In this document: positions 24,301 to 32,914 of the stretch, in pieces
Numbering within the stretch: position 1 is the stretch's first letter
How the letters are laid out: each line of letters starts with the position of its first letter
NCBI GenBank assembly: GCA_963662175.1
Contig: OY759223.1
Coordinates: forward strand, 23,041,460 to 23,105,459
Direction: 5' to 3'
DNA length: 64,000 bases
Source of the DNA: Aradus depressus
Lineage: Eukaryota > Arthropoda > Insecta > Hemiptera > Aradidae
The notes under the pieces: model-generated
The model's database searches: none
Told to the model about the DNA's origin: nothing
What the model saw: the letters and a program-made list of their open reading frames with translations, nothing else
Translations under genes and position numbers: made by a program

Positions 24301-24616
24301 AATATAAAATAATTTTTAAACTTGGTACCAATATTATAATAAATAAATAAACTCTATAATTATCCCACTCCTGATATTGCATTCGTCTCATTCTCTCGCA
24401 GTTTCGTTTTCTGAAGGTTTCACTTCTACCGCGTGTCAACTGCACACATGTTTTTTTTATCTATTTTATGGCTTTTACGCTATATATCAAAAAAATATAT
24501 ATTTGTTTTTATATTTTCAGATTGCTGTTAAGAAGACAGTTGATGCGTCAAAAGTAAGGATTTTCGTAAATCAGCTGATTCGCGGCAAAGTCACCATTAA
24601 ACGCCGCGCTTCCTAA
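9239..24616 (+). CDS. SUDS3: Sds3/SUDS3 family, Sin3-HDAC corepressor subunit (complete, 8 exons)
   Basis: The exons are 9239-9383, 9725-9797, 10882-10995, 13402-13589, 14586-14789, 21371-21464, 22151-22235 and 24521-24616. They sum to 999 nt, 332 codons plus stop, with all phases consistent and all junctions GT-AG. Order along the protein: acidic N-terminus with DTEEASETE (about 49-57); a long coiled coil (about 72-170) with KKLEVQYKER, VELKENLI and EEKKKMIE; then MTRKLRRRPNDPAPVPEKRR (about 182-201); then RIEDGKLLYERKW and the C-terminal capped domain ending RGKVTIKRRAS. These are hallmarks of SUDS3, a nuclear Sin3-HDAC subunit needed for corepressor integrity and HDAC activity; the coiled coil mediates dimerisation and Sin3 contact in known members. 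ATG 9263 (MASFNSPYY) is an alternative start. Introns, especially intron 5, are crowded with transposons. Confidence 0.96.
9725..9797 (+). CDS. SUDS3: SUDS3 exon 2
   Basis: Encodes DTEEASETEIRKSDSGHEV, close to the acidic DTEDASET segment of vertebrate SUDS3. Acceptor tttttag, donor gtaaga, phase 1 in, phase 2 out. Too short to stand out as an open frame; found by family order. Confidence 0.93.
9985..10560 (-). pseudogene. Penelope-like element 3' fragment (GIY-YIG C-terminus) in SUDS3 intron 2
   Basis: The minus strand from about 10550 reads SVKSTLAQHINENKHHFDIN, QYLHFCDKGTLLNSLEQLEI, then NRATKRKLYER and a stop. This matches the tail of the GIY-YIG endonuclease domain of Penelope-like elements and aligns with the fragment at 37487-37985. 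The 3' end near 10060-9990 holds the stem-loop gctgacgatgatagcaatac followed by cgaaag, then gtgaaatagacaatattt. Confidence 0.75.
10635..10830 (-). repeat. FamA interspersed repeat, 5' part
   Basis: Reverse orientation: ctgtaataactgccgctgtg, gagagcgaaaacgtaattga, gttctggggaagtac and gattcacgg. Ends about 50 bp before SUDS3 exon 3. Confidence 0.75.
10882..10995 (+). CDS. SUDS3: SUDS3 exon 3
   Basis: Encodes KYIEKVNSVKTQIQHLLDGT and RRLKKLEVQYKER, the first half of the coiled coil. The donor is gtaatt, leaving AG of an arginine codon completed by exon 4. Confidence 0.95.
11524..11735 (-). mobile_element. SINE-1 fragment without tRNA head
   Basis: Reads actcatgcccgggctttaac, taccagagcgctcttttgtc and gagtacctgacatcgtact. 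Truncated before the tRNA-like head. In SUDS3 intron 3. Confidence 0.8.
11745..12055 (-). repeat. FamB interspersed repeat fragment
   Basis: Contains aggaacgttttctcaaatta, gatctatcgaaaaattggtt and caaagttatagctcc, the 5' half of FamB in reverse. Compare 52015-52250 and 54285-54450. Confidence 0.55.
12248..13289. mobile_element. Foldback transposon with asymmetric 41-bp tandem array
   Basis: The ends are inverted: left ggtccctaagaaaaaggtcg and right (reversed) agtccctgagaagaaagtcg, continuing over about 160 bp apart from the array, through ttggcaacac and gaagaaaaatgtttcattat. TATCGAT directly flanks both ends (candidate 7-bp duplication). The left arm holds fourteen copies of a 41-bp unit with caataaggtagttattcaaa; the right arm has a single diverged unit. 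No coding capacity. It lies in SUDS3 intron 3, ending 113 bp before exon 4. Confidence 0.85.
12290..12893. repeat. 41-bp minisatellite, about 14 units
   Basis: The motif ggtagttattc recurs at exact 41-bp steps from 12334 to 12867. Copies are nearly identical (one gagaaa/gaggaa difference near 12606), so the expansion or homogenisation is recent. Confidence 0.97.
13402..13589 (+). CDS. SUDS3: SUDS3 exon 4
   Basis: Encodes the core of the coiled coil, with ERKAAAKELEEKMVELKEN, EEKKKMIESE and VNMELSG, the best-conserved helical part of the Sds3 family. Intron 3 before it contains a foldback transposon with an amplified 41-bp repeat (12248-13289). Confidence 0.97.
13652..13762 (-). mobile_element. 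SINE-1 fragment with internal deletion
   Basis: Reads gggctttaactacgagatca and ctactaccagagcg, then jumps to gagtacctgacattatact, losing the middle. In SUDS3 intron 4. Confidence 0.75.
14586..14789 (+). CDS. SUDS3: SUDS3 exon 5
   Basis: Encodes GDAAEAKPAMTRKLRRRPN, then DPAPVPEKRR, LPSNINFQLDEKDIEMDL and KAISRG. The KLRRRPNDP motif is essentially diagnostic of SUDS3. Donor gtatat, phase 1. The next intron is 6.6 kb, the longest in the gene. Confidence 0.98.
14800..15740. other. SUDS3 intron 5, left part without recognised features
   Basis: AT-rich intron sequence. No splice-bounded coding stretch or repeat family that I can name between exon 5 and the Penelope-like hairpins. Confidence 0.4.
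15755..16260. repeat. Two Penelope-like 3' hairpin relics
   Basis: At 15764-15800 ctgataatgggagtacttcc then cgaaatg; at 16183-16215 ctgatgatgagagttcttcc then cgagacg. Both have the gatgatg-stem-cgaaacg layout of Penelope-like element ends. In intron 5 of SUDS3. Confidence 0.45.
16490..16722. repeat. Long palindrome of two inverted Penelope-like 3' ends
   Basis: An almost perfect inverted repeat centred near 16606. Each arm (about 110 bp) has gacgatggtataaagctgaa, the acatataac stretch, atctttagtggaatagacaa and tatttcaaaaaataagtttg. The same tail occurs at the Penelope-like ends near 9990, 36750 and 41130. Confidence 0.8.
17120..18240. other. SUDS3 intron 5, AT-rich stretch
   Basis: Poly-A/T runs and short open frames without family resemblance. 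Nothing further recognised. Confidence 0.4.
18267..18642. mobile_element. Inverted-repeat (MITE-like) element
   Basis: Left end atatcgtcggcctaaacgtg then atacc; the right end reversed gives atatcgtcggtctaaacgtg then atact. The terminal match is about 25 bp with one or two mismatches, and the interior is non-coding. An 88-codon open frame inside is probably chance. Confidence 0.7.
18765..19280 (-). repeat. FamA interspersed repeat, near full length
   Basis: Reverse copy: gaagtataggggaagttatg, then gagttttcaacggagtttca, internal units with gaatgtatcgacata, and gaagattcaccgacaact at the far end. Confidence 0.8.
19325..19700 (-). repeat. FamA interspersed repeat
   Basis: Second consecutive reverse copy: gaatgtatcgacacgaaatt, ggccgaagggacgggg, ttctggggaagtacattgct and ggtgattcacggacgac. 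It lies directly beside the previous copy in the same orientation. Confidence 0.8.
19810..20146 (+). mobile_element. SINE-1, near full length
   Basis: Head gggcgccggtagctcagtgg, tail cataaaacctaacc. No convincing target-site duplication. In SUDS3 intron 5, same strand as the gene. Confidence 0.93.
20485..21130 (-). repeat. FamA interspersed repeat, long copy
   Basis: Reverse copy with four internal units recognisable by tcgacacgaaattttatatg, then ccacgatacacatttcatat and two more, ending gggggaagtacatagtctat then gattcac. Contains a poly-G run at about 20768-20789. Confidence 0.8.
21371..21464 (+). CDS. SUDS3: SUDS3 exon 6
   Basis: Encodes NGLQALGPIISDSSSPDI then RIEDGKLLYERKW. The last motif begins the conserved C-terminal domain. 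The donor AATG|gtatga splits the tryptophan codon. Confidence 0.96.
21545..21920 (+). pseudogene. Jockey-like LINE relic in SUDS3 intron 6
   Basis: One frame reads KVLRTIVDAPFYVSYLTLHN and KIPFVIDLIKFF; after a frameshift another reads SRRLRRLWPRDLLL. This is the same reverse transcriptase C-terminal region as at 6611-6973. Broken by frameshifts. It starts about 80 bp after exon 6. Confidence 0.7.
21957..22041. mobile_element. Short relative of the 55.8-kb palindromic element
   Basis: Starts gttgtcatacctttaggtgg and folds: ggtggaaaccgtcgtcactg pairs with cagcgactgtttccacc around a short loop with cccacagtactcgacc. Same ends as 55849-56091 but deleted in the middle. Confidence 0.7.
22151..22235 (+). 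CDS. SUDS3: SUDS3 exon 7
   Basis: Encodes FHRGQTVFVEGKDMP and KFPAIISSIGSEA, matching the W-[YF]-H-x-x-Q and ISS[IV]G positions of SUDS3. Acceptor ttccag, donor gtatgt, phase 0 out. Confidence 0.96.
22256..22442 (-). mobile_element. SINE-1 fragment in SUDS3 intron 7
   Basis: Reads gactcatgcccgggctttaa near the left end and tcgggaccatcgctgaacct further in; internal deletion and no tRNA head. It begins about 20 bp downstream of exon 7. Confidence 0.8.
23045..23400. repeat. Direct duplication of about 150 bp
   Basis: Segments 23060-23215 and 23225-23395 share aatacaaaacatttta, aagcgaatg, aaatgcggg and ggtaagg in the same order, diverged. Inside SUDS3 intron 7; origin unknown. Confidence 0.5.
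23585..23890 (+). repeat. FamB interspersed repeat, 3' part
   Basis: Reads gtccgaattgagccaaaatc, taatcagatctcagttatag, gacatcatggcgaaaatggt and acgattacaatactttctta. In SUDS3 intron 7. Confidence 0.65.
24521..24616 (+). CDS. SUDS3: SUDS3 exon 8 (terminal)
   Basis: Encodes IAVKKTVDASKVRIFVNQL and RGKVTIKRRAS followed by TAA at 24614-24616. The [KR]MRI-like and IKRR end match the family C-terminus. Acceptor ttttcag. Confidence 0.96.
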   Translation: MAVKKTVDASKVRIFVNQLIRGKVTIKRRAS

Positions 24617-24860
24617 ACTTATGGTTGTGATTATTAATATTTGTTTATATATTATTTATTAAATTTTTTTACTTTCTATTTTAATGTATTTTTTACTGCT
24701 TAAGTATTCTTTCTCCTATGTCTGATTTGTTTATTATTATTATATATTGTGATTTTTAACTTTTAACTCTTTCAAGATTATTATAATTATAATTATTATT
24801 GACTGAAAATTCATAGAATAATATTAACTATATTTGGGAGTCTCTAAAAAAATAAATAAT
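24617..24860 (+). terminator. SUDS3 3' UTR and candidate poly(A) signals
   Basis: AT-rich sequence after the stop codon. An AATAAA hexamer at about 24851, plus similar hexamers nearby, could direct polyadenylation. The true site cannot be chosen from sequence alone. Confidence 0.35.
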
Positions 24861-24869
24861 AATTTTATA

Positions 24870-25750
24870 GTTTGATTTTATTTTTTATTTATAAATATTT
24901 TGGGAACTGAGCCAATGGCGGCTCCTTTGTCATCTACTGTTATTTCCTGTGTAAAATTATACGTTTCATTTTAAAGGTGGAAGTAAATTTGTACACATTT
25001 TCTAACTTTAAGGAAAAAAATTAAATCACTACCATTTTCTCATTCATTCAATTTTGAATAATCCAATTGTGATGTCTATTAATTTTATTACATCACTAAA
25101 GGTAGATAGATTTCTAATCAATTTTTATAGATTTAATGTATCTGTATGTGTAGGTATATAATATAGATAAATAATATCAAACTAATGTATTGAGGTCTTT
25201 GAATTGTTATTAAAGGTCTAATTTGTGATTAAAATATCTGTGCGCTTTTTATAATACTGAAAATATATACCTATTGTCTATTTTCTATATTTTTATATTA
25301 TTTAACCTTCCTCCATAACTTGGTCACTCGCTTTGATTTCTTCAAACATTTAATAATTTATCATTTTGCTCATTTTTTTTACTAAAACCTATTCAGGATA
25401 TGTATTACTTCTATTATCTGACATATTATAAAAAAAATAAAACTTAGTAATTCAAAAAGTTATCTTTTTAGTTAGGAGGTAAGTTTATGTTTCCTCTTTG
25501 GTGTATTTTATTATTATATTGTATTTTAACTAATAAATATAACATGGTGAAGAATTAATATACATTGAATTGTATCAAAATCAAAGATAAAAGATACTTA
25601 TATTTTATATTATACTCGCGTGTTTGATTATTTCCAACACTGCGACTTATCCACTTTGAAGTTCAATTACGCACTGAGGAAAGAAATTAGGTTTTTTATA
25701 TAAATATAGTGGAATTTTTCGACTTGTTCTAAGTGTTTTTATTCAGTAGT
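24870..25750. other. Intergenic AT-rich sequence after SUDS3
   Basis: No gene or nameable repeat recognised. Confidence 0.4.
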
Positions 25751-25764
25751 ATTCGTTAAATCAG

Positions 25765-26140
25765 TTGTTTGGGTTTTTGAGTTGAGCCGCCTCTCTGATT
25801 CCCCCTCCCCTTTGGCTGATTCAGTGGAAAATTATTAGCTGACGTTCTTATGGGGTTTTGAATTTAAAAATTGAATTTAGTCTCAATACATTCATTACAA
25901 TGGCAGTTATTGACTTTCCCCTAAAGCTCCCATTCCCTTCGACCGATTTGGCTCAATAGATGTCGGCTTTATGTTGTGTCGATATATTCATTATATAAGG
26001 AGTTATTGTGTTCACATACATTTTTTTTTTTTTTTTTCATTTTTGTAATTTGGGTTCGAAAAACATGAAATTCCGTTGAAAACTCCACATCGAATTTTTG
26101 ACCGATTACATAACTTCCCCTATACGTCCTAGATTTTGGT
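25765..26140 (+). repeat. FamA interspersed repeat, 3' part
   Basis: Contains gagttgagccgcctctctga, ggctgattcagtggaaaatt, catcgaatttttgaccgatt and acataacttcccctatacgt. Confidence 0.75.
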
Positions 26141-26559
26141 TATATAAATGTGTCTAAAATATTATATGTATATTTAAGAATTACATATTCTCTTTAGACA
26201 AATCTATAATTTGGCTACTCAACGGCAGGAAGTCGATCAAGACCCGCATGAGAAAGAAGAAAAAAAAAATGTATATACAAAAAGAAAGAAGAATAATACA
26301 GACTGGCGCAGAATAAACAGGCGAGATAAAATAACGCGCCGCTTATGCCATATCTCATACGTAGAAAAACGTGACAATGGGGAACTGAATTACGCGTAAA
26401 AAAAATAATAATAGGGGAGACAGTTGTACCTTGGATCGAAATTTACTAATTTACATTTAATGTTTTGTCAAATGAATAGTTAAATCTGGTATTTATAATA
26501 TTGCTGCACCTTTTGGTATTTAAATTAAAATAAAATACCTTATACATATATTTATATTT

Positions 26560-27255
26560 TTTTGTCTTATTTATAAAGATACAACTGTTGCTAGGGTGCA
26601 ACAACCAGTATCTATGACGGTATTGATATGTTGGCGTGAAGGGCATGTGAGAGGAAGGTCACCCAGTGGTAGGTCCTTTGGACGAAAATTTATCTTAATT
26701 ATTAGGACAAGAACAGAAAAAATAATAAATAAATAAAAAGGAGTTGAAAGACATTTTGATGGATGGGTGAGAGAGATGATAAAAGTAAAGGAAAATAATG
26801 TAAAAAATAAAAAATATTAAGAACGAATAGGATTTAAGGTGGCAGTAAGTCGCGGTTCCATCTTCGTGCGTGGTTTGTGGTAAGTGTTGTAAAGATAAAG
26901 TACGTATTTCTGAGTTTGTATGTGTGTAAAGTTTTCTAAAAAAACGTATGTAAGTAGTTTATATTGTGTTGGGTACTGTGTGTATCATAAGATCGTTATG
27001 AAGTGTTCTGTTGTTTATGTATGGGGGGCACTGTGTTATCAGTCTGAGGGTTTTTGACTGAAACGCCTTAATTCGTTTTGATGTTGGATGTTTTTGCTGA
27101 ACCGTGTATCTGTGATCCGTATCTCCATAATGGTCTAAGTAAGAGTTCCGTTTTTGTGTCATGTCTAATTTTGATCGTCTATTTAGAAGTCCGTAGAGTA
27201 TTTTGAGTCGACGGTTCAGCGTGTTTCGTGTGAGACGTGTGTGTGGGTTTCATTT
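26560..27255 (-). pseudogene. LINE 3' end, same family as 50.8 kb
   Basis: The minus frame reads KRIKAFQSKTLRLITQCPPY and NNRTLHNDLMIHTVPNTI, the Jockey C-terminal region, then a long 3' UTR. The reverse of 50805-51375 repeats this segment nearly base for base, including gacttactg, atacataaacaac and accctagcaac. Confidence 0.75.
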
Positions 27256-27589
27256 AAAAATAAATTTTATTTGTATTTCTATGTTTTATGATCATTGGTA
27301 TAAGATCATAATGTACCATTGATCACAGCCTATTGTACCTTGGATCACTTTCTTCTTGTACCTAGAATCATGAGGTAGTGGAATAATAACAAGCAATAAT
27401 ATAATTTTAAAAGTAAACATTTCTTTTTATTTCAGATAATTTTACAAAATACTATAAGAAACATAATAAAATAAAATATCTTATGGATATGTTATTCAAT
27501 CAATAATTTATTTGGGCCGGCACACCAAGTGCCTTACACAAAGTGATTAACTGAAAAAAAAAAATTATAAGTCTTGATATAGAGCCTTG

Positions 27590-27740
27590 AGTTATTTGTC
27601 CAAGACCGTAGACAGCAGGCCAGGAGGTGAACTGGAGTCTGGAGTGGTGGAGGTCCTTCAGTTGCTCGAGATGCTCCCTGATGGGTGACAGACCCAGCTC
27701 TTCTTGAATTTGAGAGTGTGCATTGAGGGCCATTCATGCG
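27590..27740 (-). pseudogene. LINE C-terminal scrap
   Basis: The minus frame reads HSQIQEELGLSPIREHLEQL followed by KDLHHSRLQ. The pattern IQEELG-P-I-E---RL resembles the last helix of Jockey-type reverse transcriptase proteins. Short and truncated. Confidence 0.5.
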
Positions 27741-27972
27741 TCATTTATGTGCCTAAATTGCGCAGAAAAAGTATGATCTGGCATGTTTTGCAAAATAGTT
27801 TACGTTTATTTTTATAATGTTGTGATAAGTGCAATTATGTTTCCTCGAAGTTCCTGAAGTTTAACAGCCAAAATGAAAGTTTCTTACCTTTTACTGGTTT
27901 TAGTGTTTTAGTTTTACTTTTTTATTTTCACGTTTTGTTAGTTTAATTTTAATGTTTAATAAGTGCTAAAAA

Positions 27973-28495
27973 TGTCGGAGATGTCAGAGCTCACCTCAAG
28001 AACTATGCTGTACGTAGATGGCAAGAGGATTTTTCCTCACAGAGTCAGAACAAGGGTAGGTACTACAGCCTTATTCAGCCCAAGATTCCCACCCAACCAT
28101 GGTTCAAGACGTACGACAAGCCCAGATCATTTTTCACCACTATCATTCGCTTTCGTCTTAATCACAATCGGCTCCCTTGTCACCTTCACAAGATTCATAT
28201 TCTTCCATCACCATACTGCACCACCTGCCAACAGCAAGAAGAAGCGGATGCGAACCATCTCCTCTTGGCTTGTCCACTTACCAGCTCAGAACGTGAAAAT
28301 ATGTACAGTGTCCTCATTCAAAACAAGATGGTGCTCCCCACTACAGTCCAGTTAATAGTGTCGCGAACCAAAAACCGAGAAATTCTTGATACATTGTTCA
28401 GATACATTTTTGTCAATCATATTGTTGTATAACATATCATTGTAAATAAATGGCTGATATGCTTAGACCATAAGGCCACAAACCAAAAAAAAAAA
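27973..28495 (+). mobile_element. 5'-truncated LINE (R1/LOA/I-like C-terminus) with 12-bp target-site duplication
   Basis: AAGTGCTAAAAA flanks it at 27961-27972 and 28496-28507. From about 27987 one open frame runs to TAA at 28429-28431: AHLKNYAVRRWQEDF, IIRFRLNHNRLPCHLHKIH, YCTTCQQQEEADANHLLLAC. This carries the C-x2-C...H-x4-C zinc motif of LINE C-termini. A poly-A tail ends the element. The frame is undamaged, so the insertion looks young; the catalytic domain is missing. Confidence 0.93.
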
Positions 28496-29124
28496 AAGTG
28501 CTAAAAACATTCTTAAATAACAATTAATGTGAATTAAAAACACAGACTGCTATAAATTGGGCTGTGAAGTAATTTTAAAAAGTCAAGGCGGGTTATTTTT
28601 GATTGTGAAAGTTTTTATTTTAAAAAACGTATCAAATAGTTGTGTTAATCATTTTTAACCTTCTTAACCCAAAATACAACATTACATTAAAAAAAAAAAA
28701 CTAGAAATGTCCTTGCATCTCGTAGATGCGGCGCGACTAGTTTTGTTGGGGGAGAGACGCGATTAACGGAGGGTTAATAATGTTTCGCTTATTTCGCTCA
28801 AAAAAAAATATATTGATTTCTTAAAAAATTACTAGATACTTTGTAAATAAAAAATATAAAAAAAGAGAGATTCAGATAACTGATTGGGTTGCGGGGGACA
28901 TACTAACTAAAGAAACATTTCTTAGATTGGGCCACCATTGTATGTTAATTTAAAATTAATTTATTTCATTCCTATAACTCCCAGTTATTTGTTTATTGTT
29001 GTCTATTTTACTAAAGACTGTTTTGATTTATTAATGAGATTTCTGTGTAAATATTCTATTGTTTAGATTAAAACTAGCCAAATTGTTAATTTTTATTTTT
29101 TCGTTAACGGCCAAAAGTTCCGCT

Positions 29125-29375
29125 TCTAAAAAAAAAGTCCGGTGAATCATGGGCTATGTTCTTCCGCAGCACGAATTAATCAATTACGTTTTTTATCTTT
29201 TTCCAAAGACAATTGACCGTTTGGGCTAAAACTCAATATTTGACGTACATAGTGGCTTCTTAATACTCATAGTAAATTTTGTGTCGATACTTACATTTCA
29301 TCGACAGTTATTTGGATATTTCGAGGTCTTGAATTTAAATATAAAATTTTACATCGATACATTCATAATGAGCTT
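29125..29375 (+). repeat. FamA interspersed repeat, 5' part
   Basis: Reads ccggtgaatcatgggctatg, caattgaccgtttgggctaa and ttttgtgtcgatacttacat, then breaks off before a poly-T run. Confidence 0.75.
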
Positions 29376-29469
29376 GTAAAATTTCAATTTTTTTTTTTTT
29401 TGATGTAACAGAGGTTAGGCGAGAATTAACAAGCAAATCTGATATTATATATGACATGCAACAGATATA

Positions 29470-29735
29470 ATGCCATCGGAATAGTGTGCATGAAGTTTTA
29501 GCCTATAACTAAGAAGCAGCGTGCTAGTCTACTTAGCTCAAGATCGCGGGTTTAGGGCCCTTAGGTTTTTTTTTGTCTGGGAGGTAAAAATCTTGAGCAC
29601 ATTGTCCTTCGGATGGGACATTAAGCGATGACCCCGAGCCTGTGCGATGTCAGGTACTCATTGAAGACCCTTCCTTATCTTAGGTTACTAAATCTGAGTA
29701 GGCAAAATTTAGGACTCTCATAGTCGAGCTAACAG
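29470..29735 (+). mobile_element. Older SINE subfamily, plus copy of an inverted pair
   Basis: Head ataactaagaagcagcgtgc then gagctcaagatcgcgggttt-type sequence, body ccttcggatgggacattaag and gatgtcaggtactcattgaa. The head differs from SINE-1, matching instead the inverted copy at 29975-30070. Confidence 0.7.
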
Positions 29736-29974
29736 AAAAGGGATAAGAGAGCATTGCATTGGATGCTTAGGTCCCTAGGTGTACACACCAGCCCTCTCAA
29801 TATACATATAAGTTTCAGTCTCCTATCTCTCATATGTGATAGTAAGATGTGGGACGAGATTTCTAATAGAAATAAAAGATGTTGTCTTCCCGCTGTTTTA
29901 TTTTTGACCAAAACAGGTTTTCAACGCAACAGAGTCATCATCAGTGGCACATCCCACCCGTAGAGGCTAAAAGA

Positions 29975-30070
29975 CAACTGGCGGTTCTAAACCCACCATC
30001 TTGAGCTCAGCAGGCTAGCACGTTGCTTCTGAGTTATAGGCTGAAACTTCATACTTATGCCGGTGGCATT
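29975..30070 (-). mobile_element. Older SINE subfamily, minus head fragment
   Basis: Reversed, it reads ataatgccaccggcataagt, tcagcctataactcagaagc and gtgctagcctgctgagctca. Inverted relative to 29470. Confidence 0.65.
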
Positions 30071-30108
30071 ATATCATTATTTCAGCCAGAACAGTCTGTG
30101 TAGTATTG

Positions 30109-30200
30109 TCCCAGTTAAAAAAAACTAAGGGCCTCGGTCGGGTTTCGAACTCACGATCTTGAGCTCAGAAAGCAAGCACGCATACCACTAAGCTAGCTTT
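30109..30200 (-). mobile_element. SINE-1 head fragment
   Basis: Reads actaagggcctcggtcgggt, ttcgaactcacgatcttgag and cataccactaagctag: the tRNA-like head in reverse, body missing. Confidence 0.8.
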
Positions 30201-30439
30201 CTTACAATGTGTTTAATATACATAACAATTTTTTGCTCACAGACGATTTACGAATTAATTGTTCTCACCCATTTAACCAGTTTTGAAAAAATAAAATAAT
30301 AAAAATAAATAAGTATAATCGTGTTTTAAATAAGGTAGAGGAGGTGCTCGCTCTCCCTCAAGGCAATCCTCTTCTAATTTCTTTAAGTAGATGTTTTTGA
30401 CTTGGCATTTAACTTAAAAGAAATTTACTTACTTTTAAC

Positions 30440-30772
30440 TTCTTAAATGTCTTGCCTTGAAGAAGTGGTGACTGCTCAACTGTATGGCTGAATAATGTCC
30501 CTCTGAAACACGACAAAGACGTACGATACTTAGGACTCTACCTTGACAGACGATTGACTTAGAACAAACGCGTTACGCGGACTGATTTGGATTGTTCAAA
30601 AGATTACTAGACAAGAGATCTCAACTTTGCCTCAACCACAAGCTGAGTGCCTACGAAACCGTTATCAGACCTATCTGGACATAATATGCCATATTATGAC
30701 GTTTGAATCTTGGGTTTAGCTCTCTCAAAGTTAAAATTTCGGGCATTAGCTACAAAAAAAAAAAAAAAAAAA
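30440..30772 (+). pseudogene. Jockey-like reverse transcriptase relic
   Basis: Translation with frameshifts and stops gives VRYLGLYLDRRLT, SQLCLNHKLSAYETVIRPIW-like stretches (palm-to-thumb region). A poly-A run at 30752-30772 may be its tail. Confidence 0.7.
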
Positions 30773-31225
30773 AATGGAAAGTTGCTTGATGCCTGTTGAG
30801 ATGTTACCAAAGTGGACAAACAGATCTGTTGATGATATTTTCTGACTAATTGACTGAAGCCAGACAATAGTGTATAATTAATGAAAATAAAATAATATTA
30901 TAGACAATTTTGCTGAATTATTGTCTATTTGCGGCCTTGTTGACAATCATTAATCTTTACTATCTCTCTGTCCTTACAAATTGTCTGTCATATTGACAGA
31001 GGTAACAACTAATAATTATTCCAATGTTGAGAGCTCTTTGGGCACAATGGCGTAGGCAGTAAGGCCATTCCCTTTCCAGATATCTAAGGTCAAAATTAAT
31101 TCTTCTTTCCCGATTCGGTGAGATTTTTCTCCCTGCCTTTTCAAAAAAAAAAAAAAGTCATCACTGGTTCATATTGAACTGACAACTCTCCTCGGTTGTC
31201 CATGCAATTGACCAGTTTACCAGGA

Positions 31226-31765
31226 CGTAGTCAGTGCCGCTTTCGGCTCATTCAAGAGGTAGTCAATGCTGCTATATAGTCTCGCAAGAGGTAGCCAGAA
31301 CTTGTATTTGCTTTCGCAAGTGGTAGCCAGTGCTGCTATCTGCTCTTCCCAAGAGGTAGGTAGTCAAGTCTGCTATCGGCTCTTCCTAAAGGTAGTCAGT
31401 GCTGCTATCGGCTCTTCCAAGAGGTAGCCAGTGCTGCTATTTGCTCTTCCAAGAGGTAGCCAGTGCCACTATATATTCTCCCAAAAGGTAGCCAGTGCTA
31501 GTATTTGTATTCGCAAGAGGTAGCCAGTGATGCTATCTGCTCTTCCAGGAGGTAGCCAGTGCTGCTATCTGCTCTTCCAAGAGGTAGTCAGTGCTGCTAT
31601 CTGCTCTTACAAGAGGTAGCTAGTGCTGCTATTTGCTCTTCCAAAAGGTAGTCAGTGCTGCAATCTGCTCTTCCCAAGAGGTAGTCAGTGCTGCTATCTG
31701 CTCTTCCAAGAGGTAGCCAGTGCTGCTATCTGCTCTTCCCAAGAGGTAGTCAGTGCTGCTAGTAA
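31226..31765. repeat. 32-bp minisatellite, about 16 degenerate units
   Basis: Unit gaggtagccagtgctgctat followed by ctgctcttccaa. Early units are diverged, later ones more alike. The 83-codon frame within (repeating AASAAICSSQEV-like residues) is a by-product of the repeat. Confidence 0.92.
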
Positions 31766-32045
31766 CTTTAGCAGCAGGTTAATAACTCTGCCCAGTTTAG
31801 TAACTTTTAAGTTACTTGATTTAAGAAATAAGTTGAAATTTTCAATGATTCTGAGGCCAGAGATACGTGAATAACCAGCCCCTCCTCAGCGTGAACATAC
31901 GGACAGGTTTCTATATAGAGATAACAACTCTTACTGAAGGCTACCTGTTATAGCGAACTCTTCTGTATAACTTTTTATTGCCAACAATTCCTCTATACAT
32001 CATTTTGATACTCGTATATCTTTAACGGTTGGGTATCGTATGTAA

Positions 32046-32332
32046 AATATTAACTGTTTACCTATCTATTGTATAGATATAAATATTAACTGTTTACCTA
32101 TCTATTGTATAGATATAAATATTAACTGTTTACCTATCTATTGTATAGATATAAATATTAACTGTTTCCCTATCTATTGTATAGATATAAATATTAACTG
32201 TTTACCTATCTATTGTATAGATATAAATATTAACTGTTTACCTATCTATTGTATAGATATAAATATTAACAGTTTCCCTATCTATTGTATAGATATAAAT
32301 ATTAACTGTTTACCTATCTATTGTATAGATAT
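32046..32332. repeat. 36-bp minisatellite, 8 units
   Basis: The motif aactgtttacctatctattg recurs at exact 36-bp steps from 32052 to 32304. Units are nearly identical; three differ by single bases (tttccc for tttacc, aacagt for aactgt). Confidence 0.96.
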
Positions 32333-32574
32333 AAAAATAAAACATTTTAGATACTGAGAAAGAGAAGTGTCTCGTGACAAGTTTAAAGTTATCATTTATT
32401 GGGCCTATGACTTTAAATAAGTAGGGAGATATATAGTTGCATAAAAAATTACTTCATTACTTGAAATCTCACAACTTAAAATCAAACGTCAAAGAGAGAA
32501 AGTTTATCAGTAACACGCGATCTATAGGCTACTCCTGTTCGAGATTTAATTATATTTTTTTCTACAATATTGGC

Positions 32575-32800
32575 AACACTGCCTAAAGGTTTTTTTTTGA
32601 CAAAGCGCCGGGTGGACCCCAACTGGTTGATTTATAACGCCGATGCCAACCATTTGATAGTCCTCCCAAAGGTGAAACCACGCCCAACAATACGTCCGAA
32701 GGACGACCGGACTCTCAGCATCCGAGGAAATTCTTGTCTCTCTCACTCTTCTCGTCAGGAAAATAACGACTATAAAATAAAACTGAAAAAAAAAAAAATT
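32575..32800 (+). other. GC-richer segment ending in poly-A
   Basis: A 200-bp stretch notably less AT-rich than its surroundings, ending in a poly-A run at 32787-32799. It could be a retroposed fragment. Both strands are open for 77-88 codons, but I recognise no protein. Confidence 0.3.
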
Positions 32801-32914
32801 TAGAAAAGTCAAAGTGAAAACTGGATTTTCTAACTGTCTCTGTAAGAATTCCAGTCAAGGACATAGTATTTAAAATTCTCTTAAATTCTTCACTTTATTA
32901 TGTCTATTGTATAA

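Noticed and set aside
31623..31874. Repeat protein encoded by the 32-bp array
   Set aside because: 32 is not a multiple of three and the units are degenerate; the frame is open only by chance.
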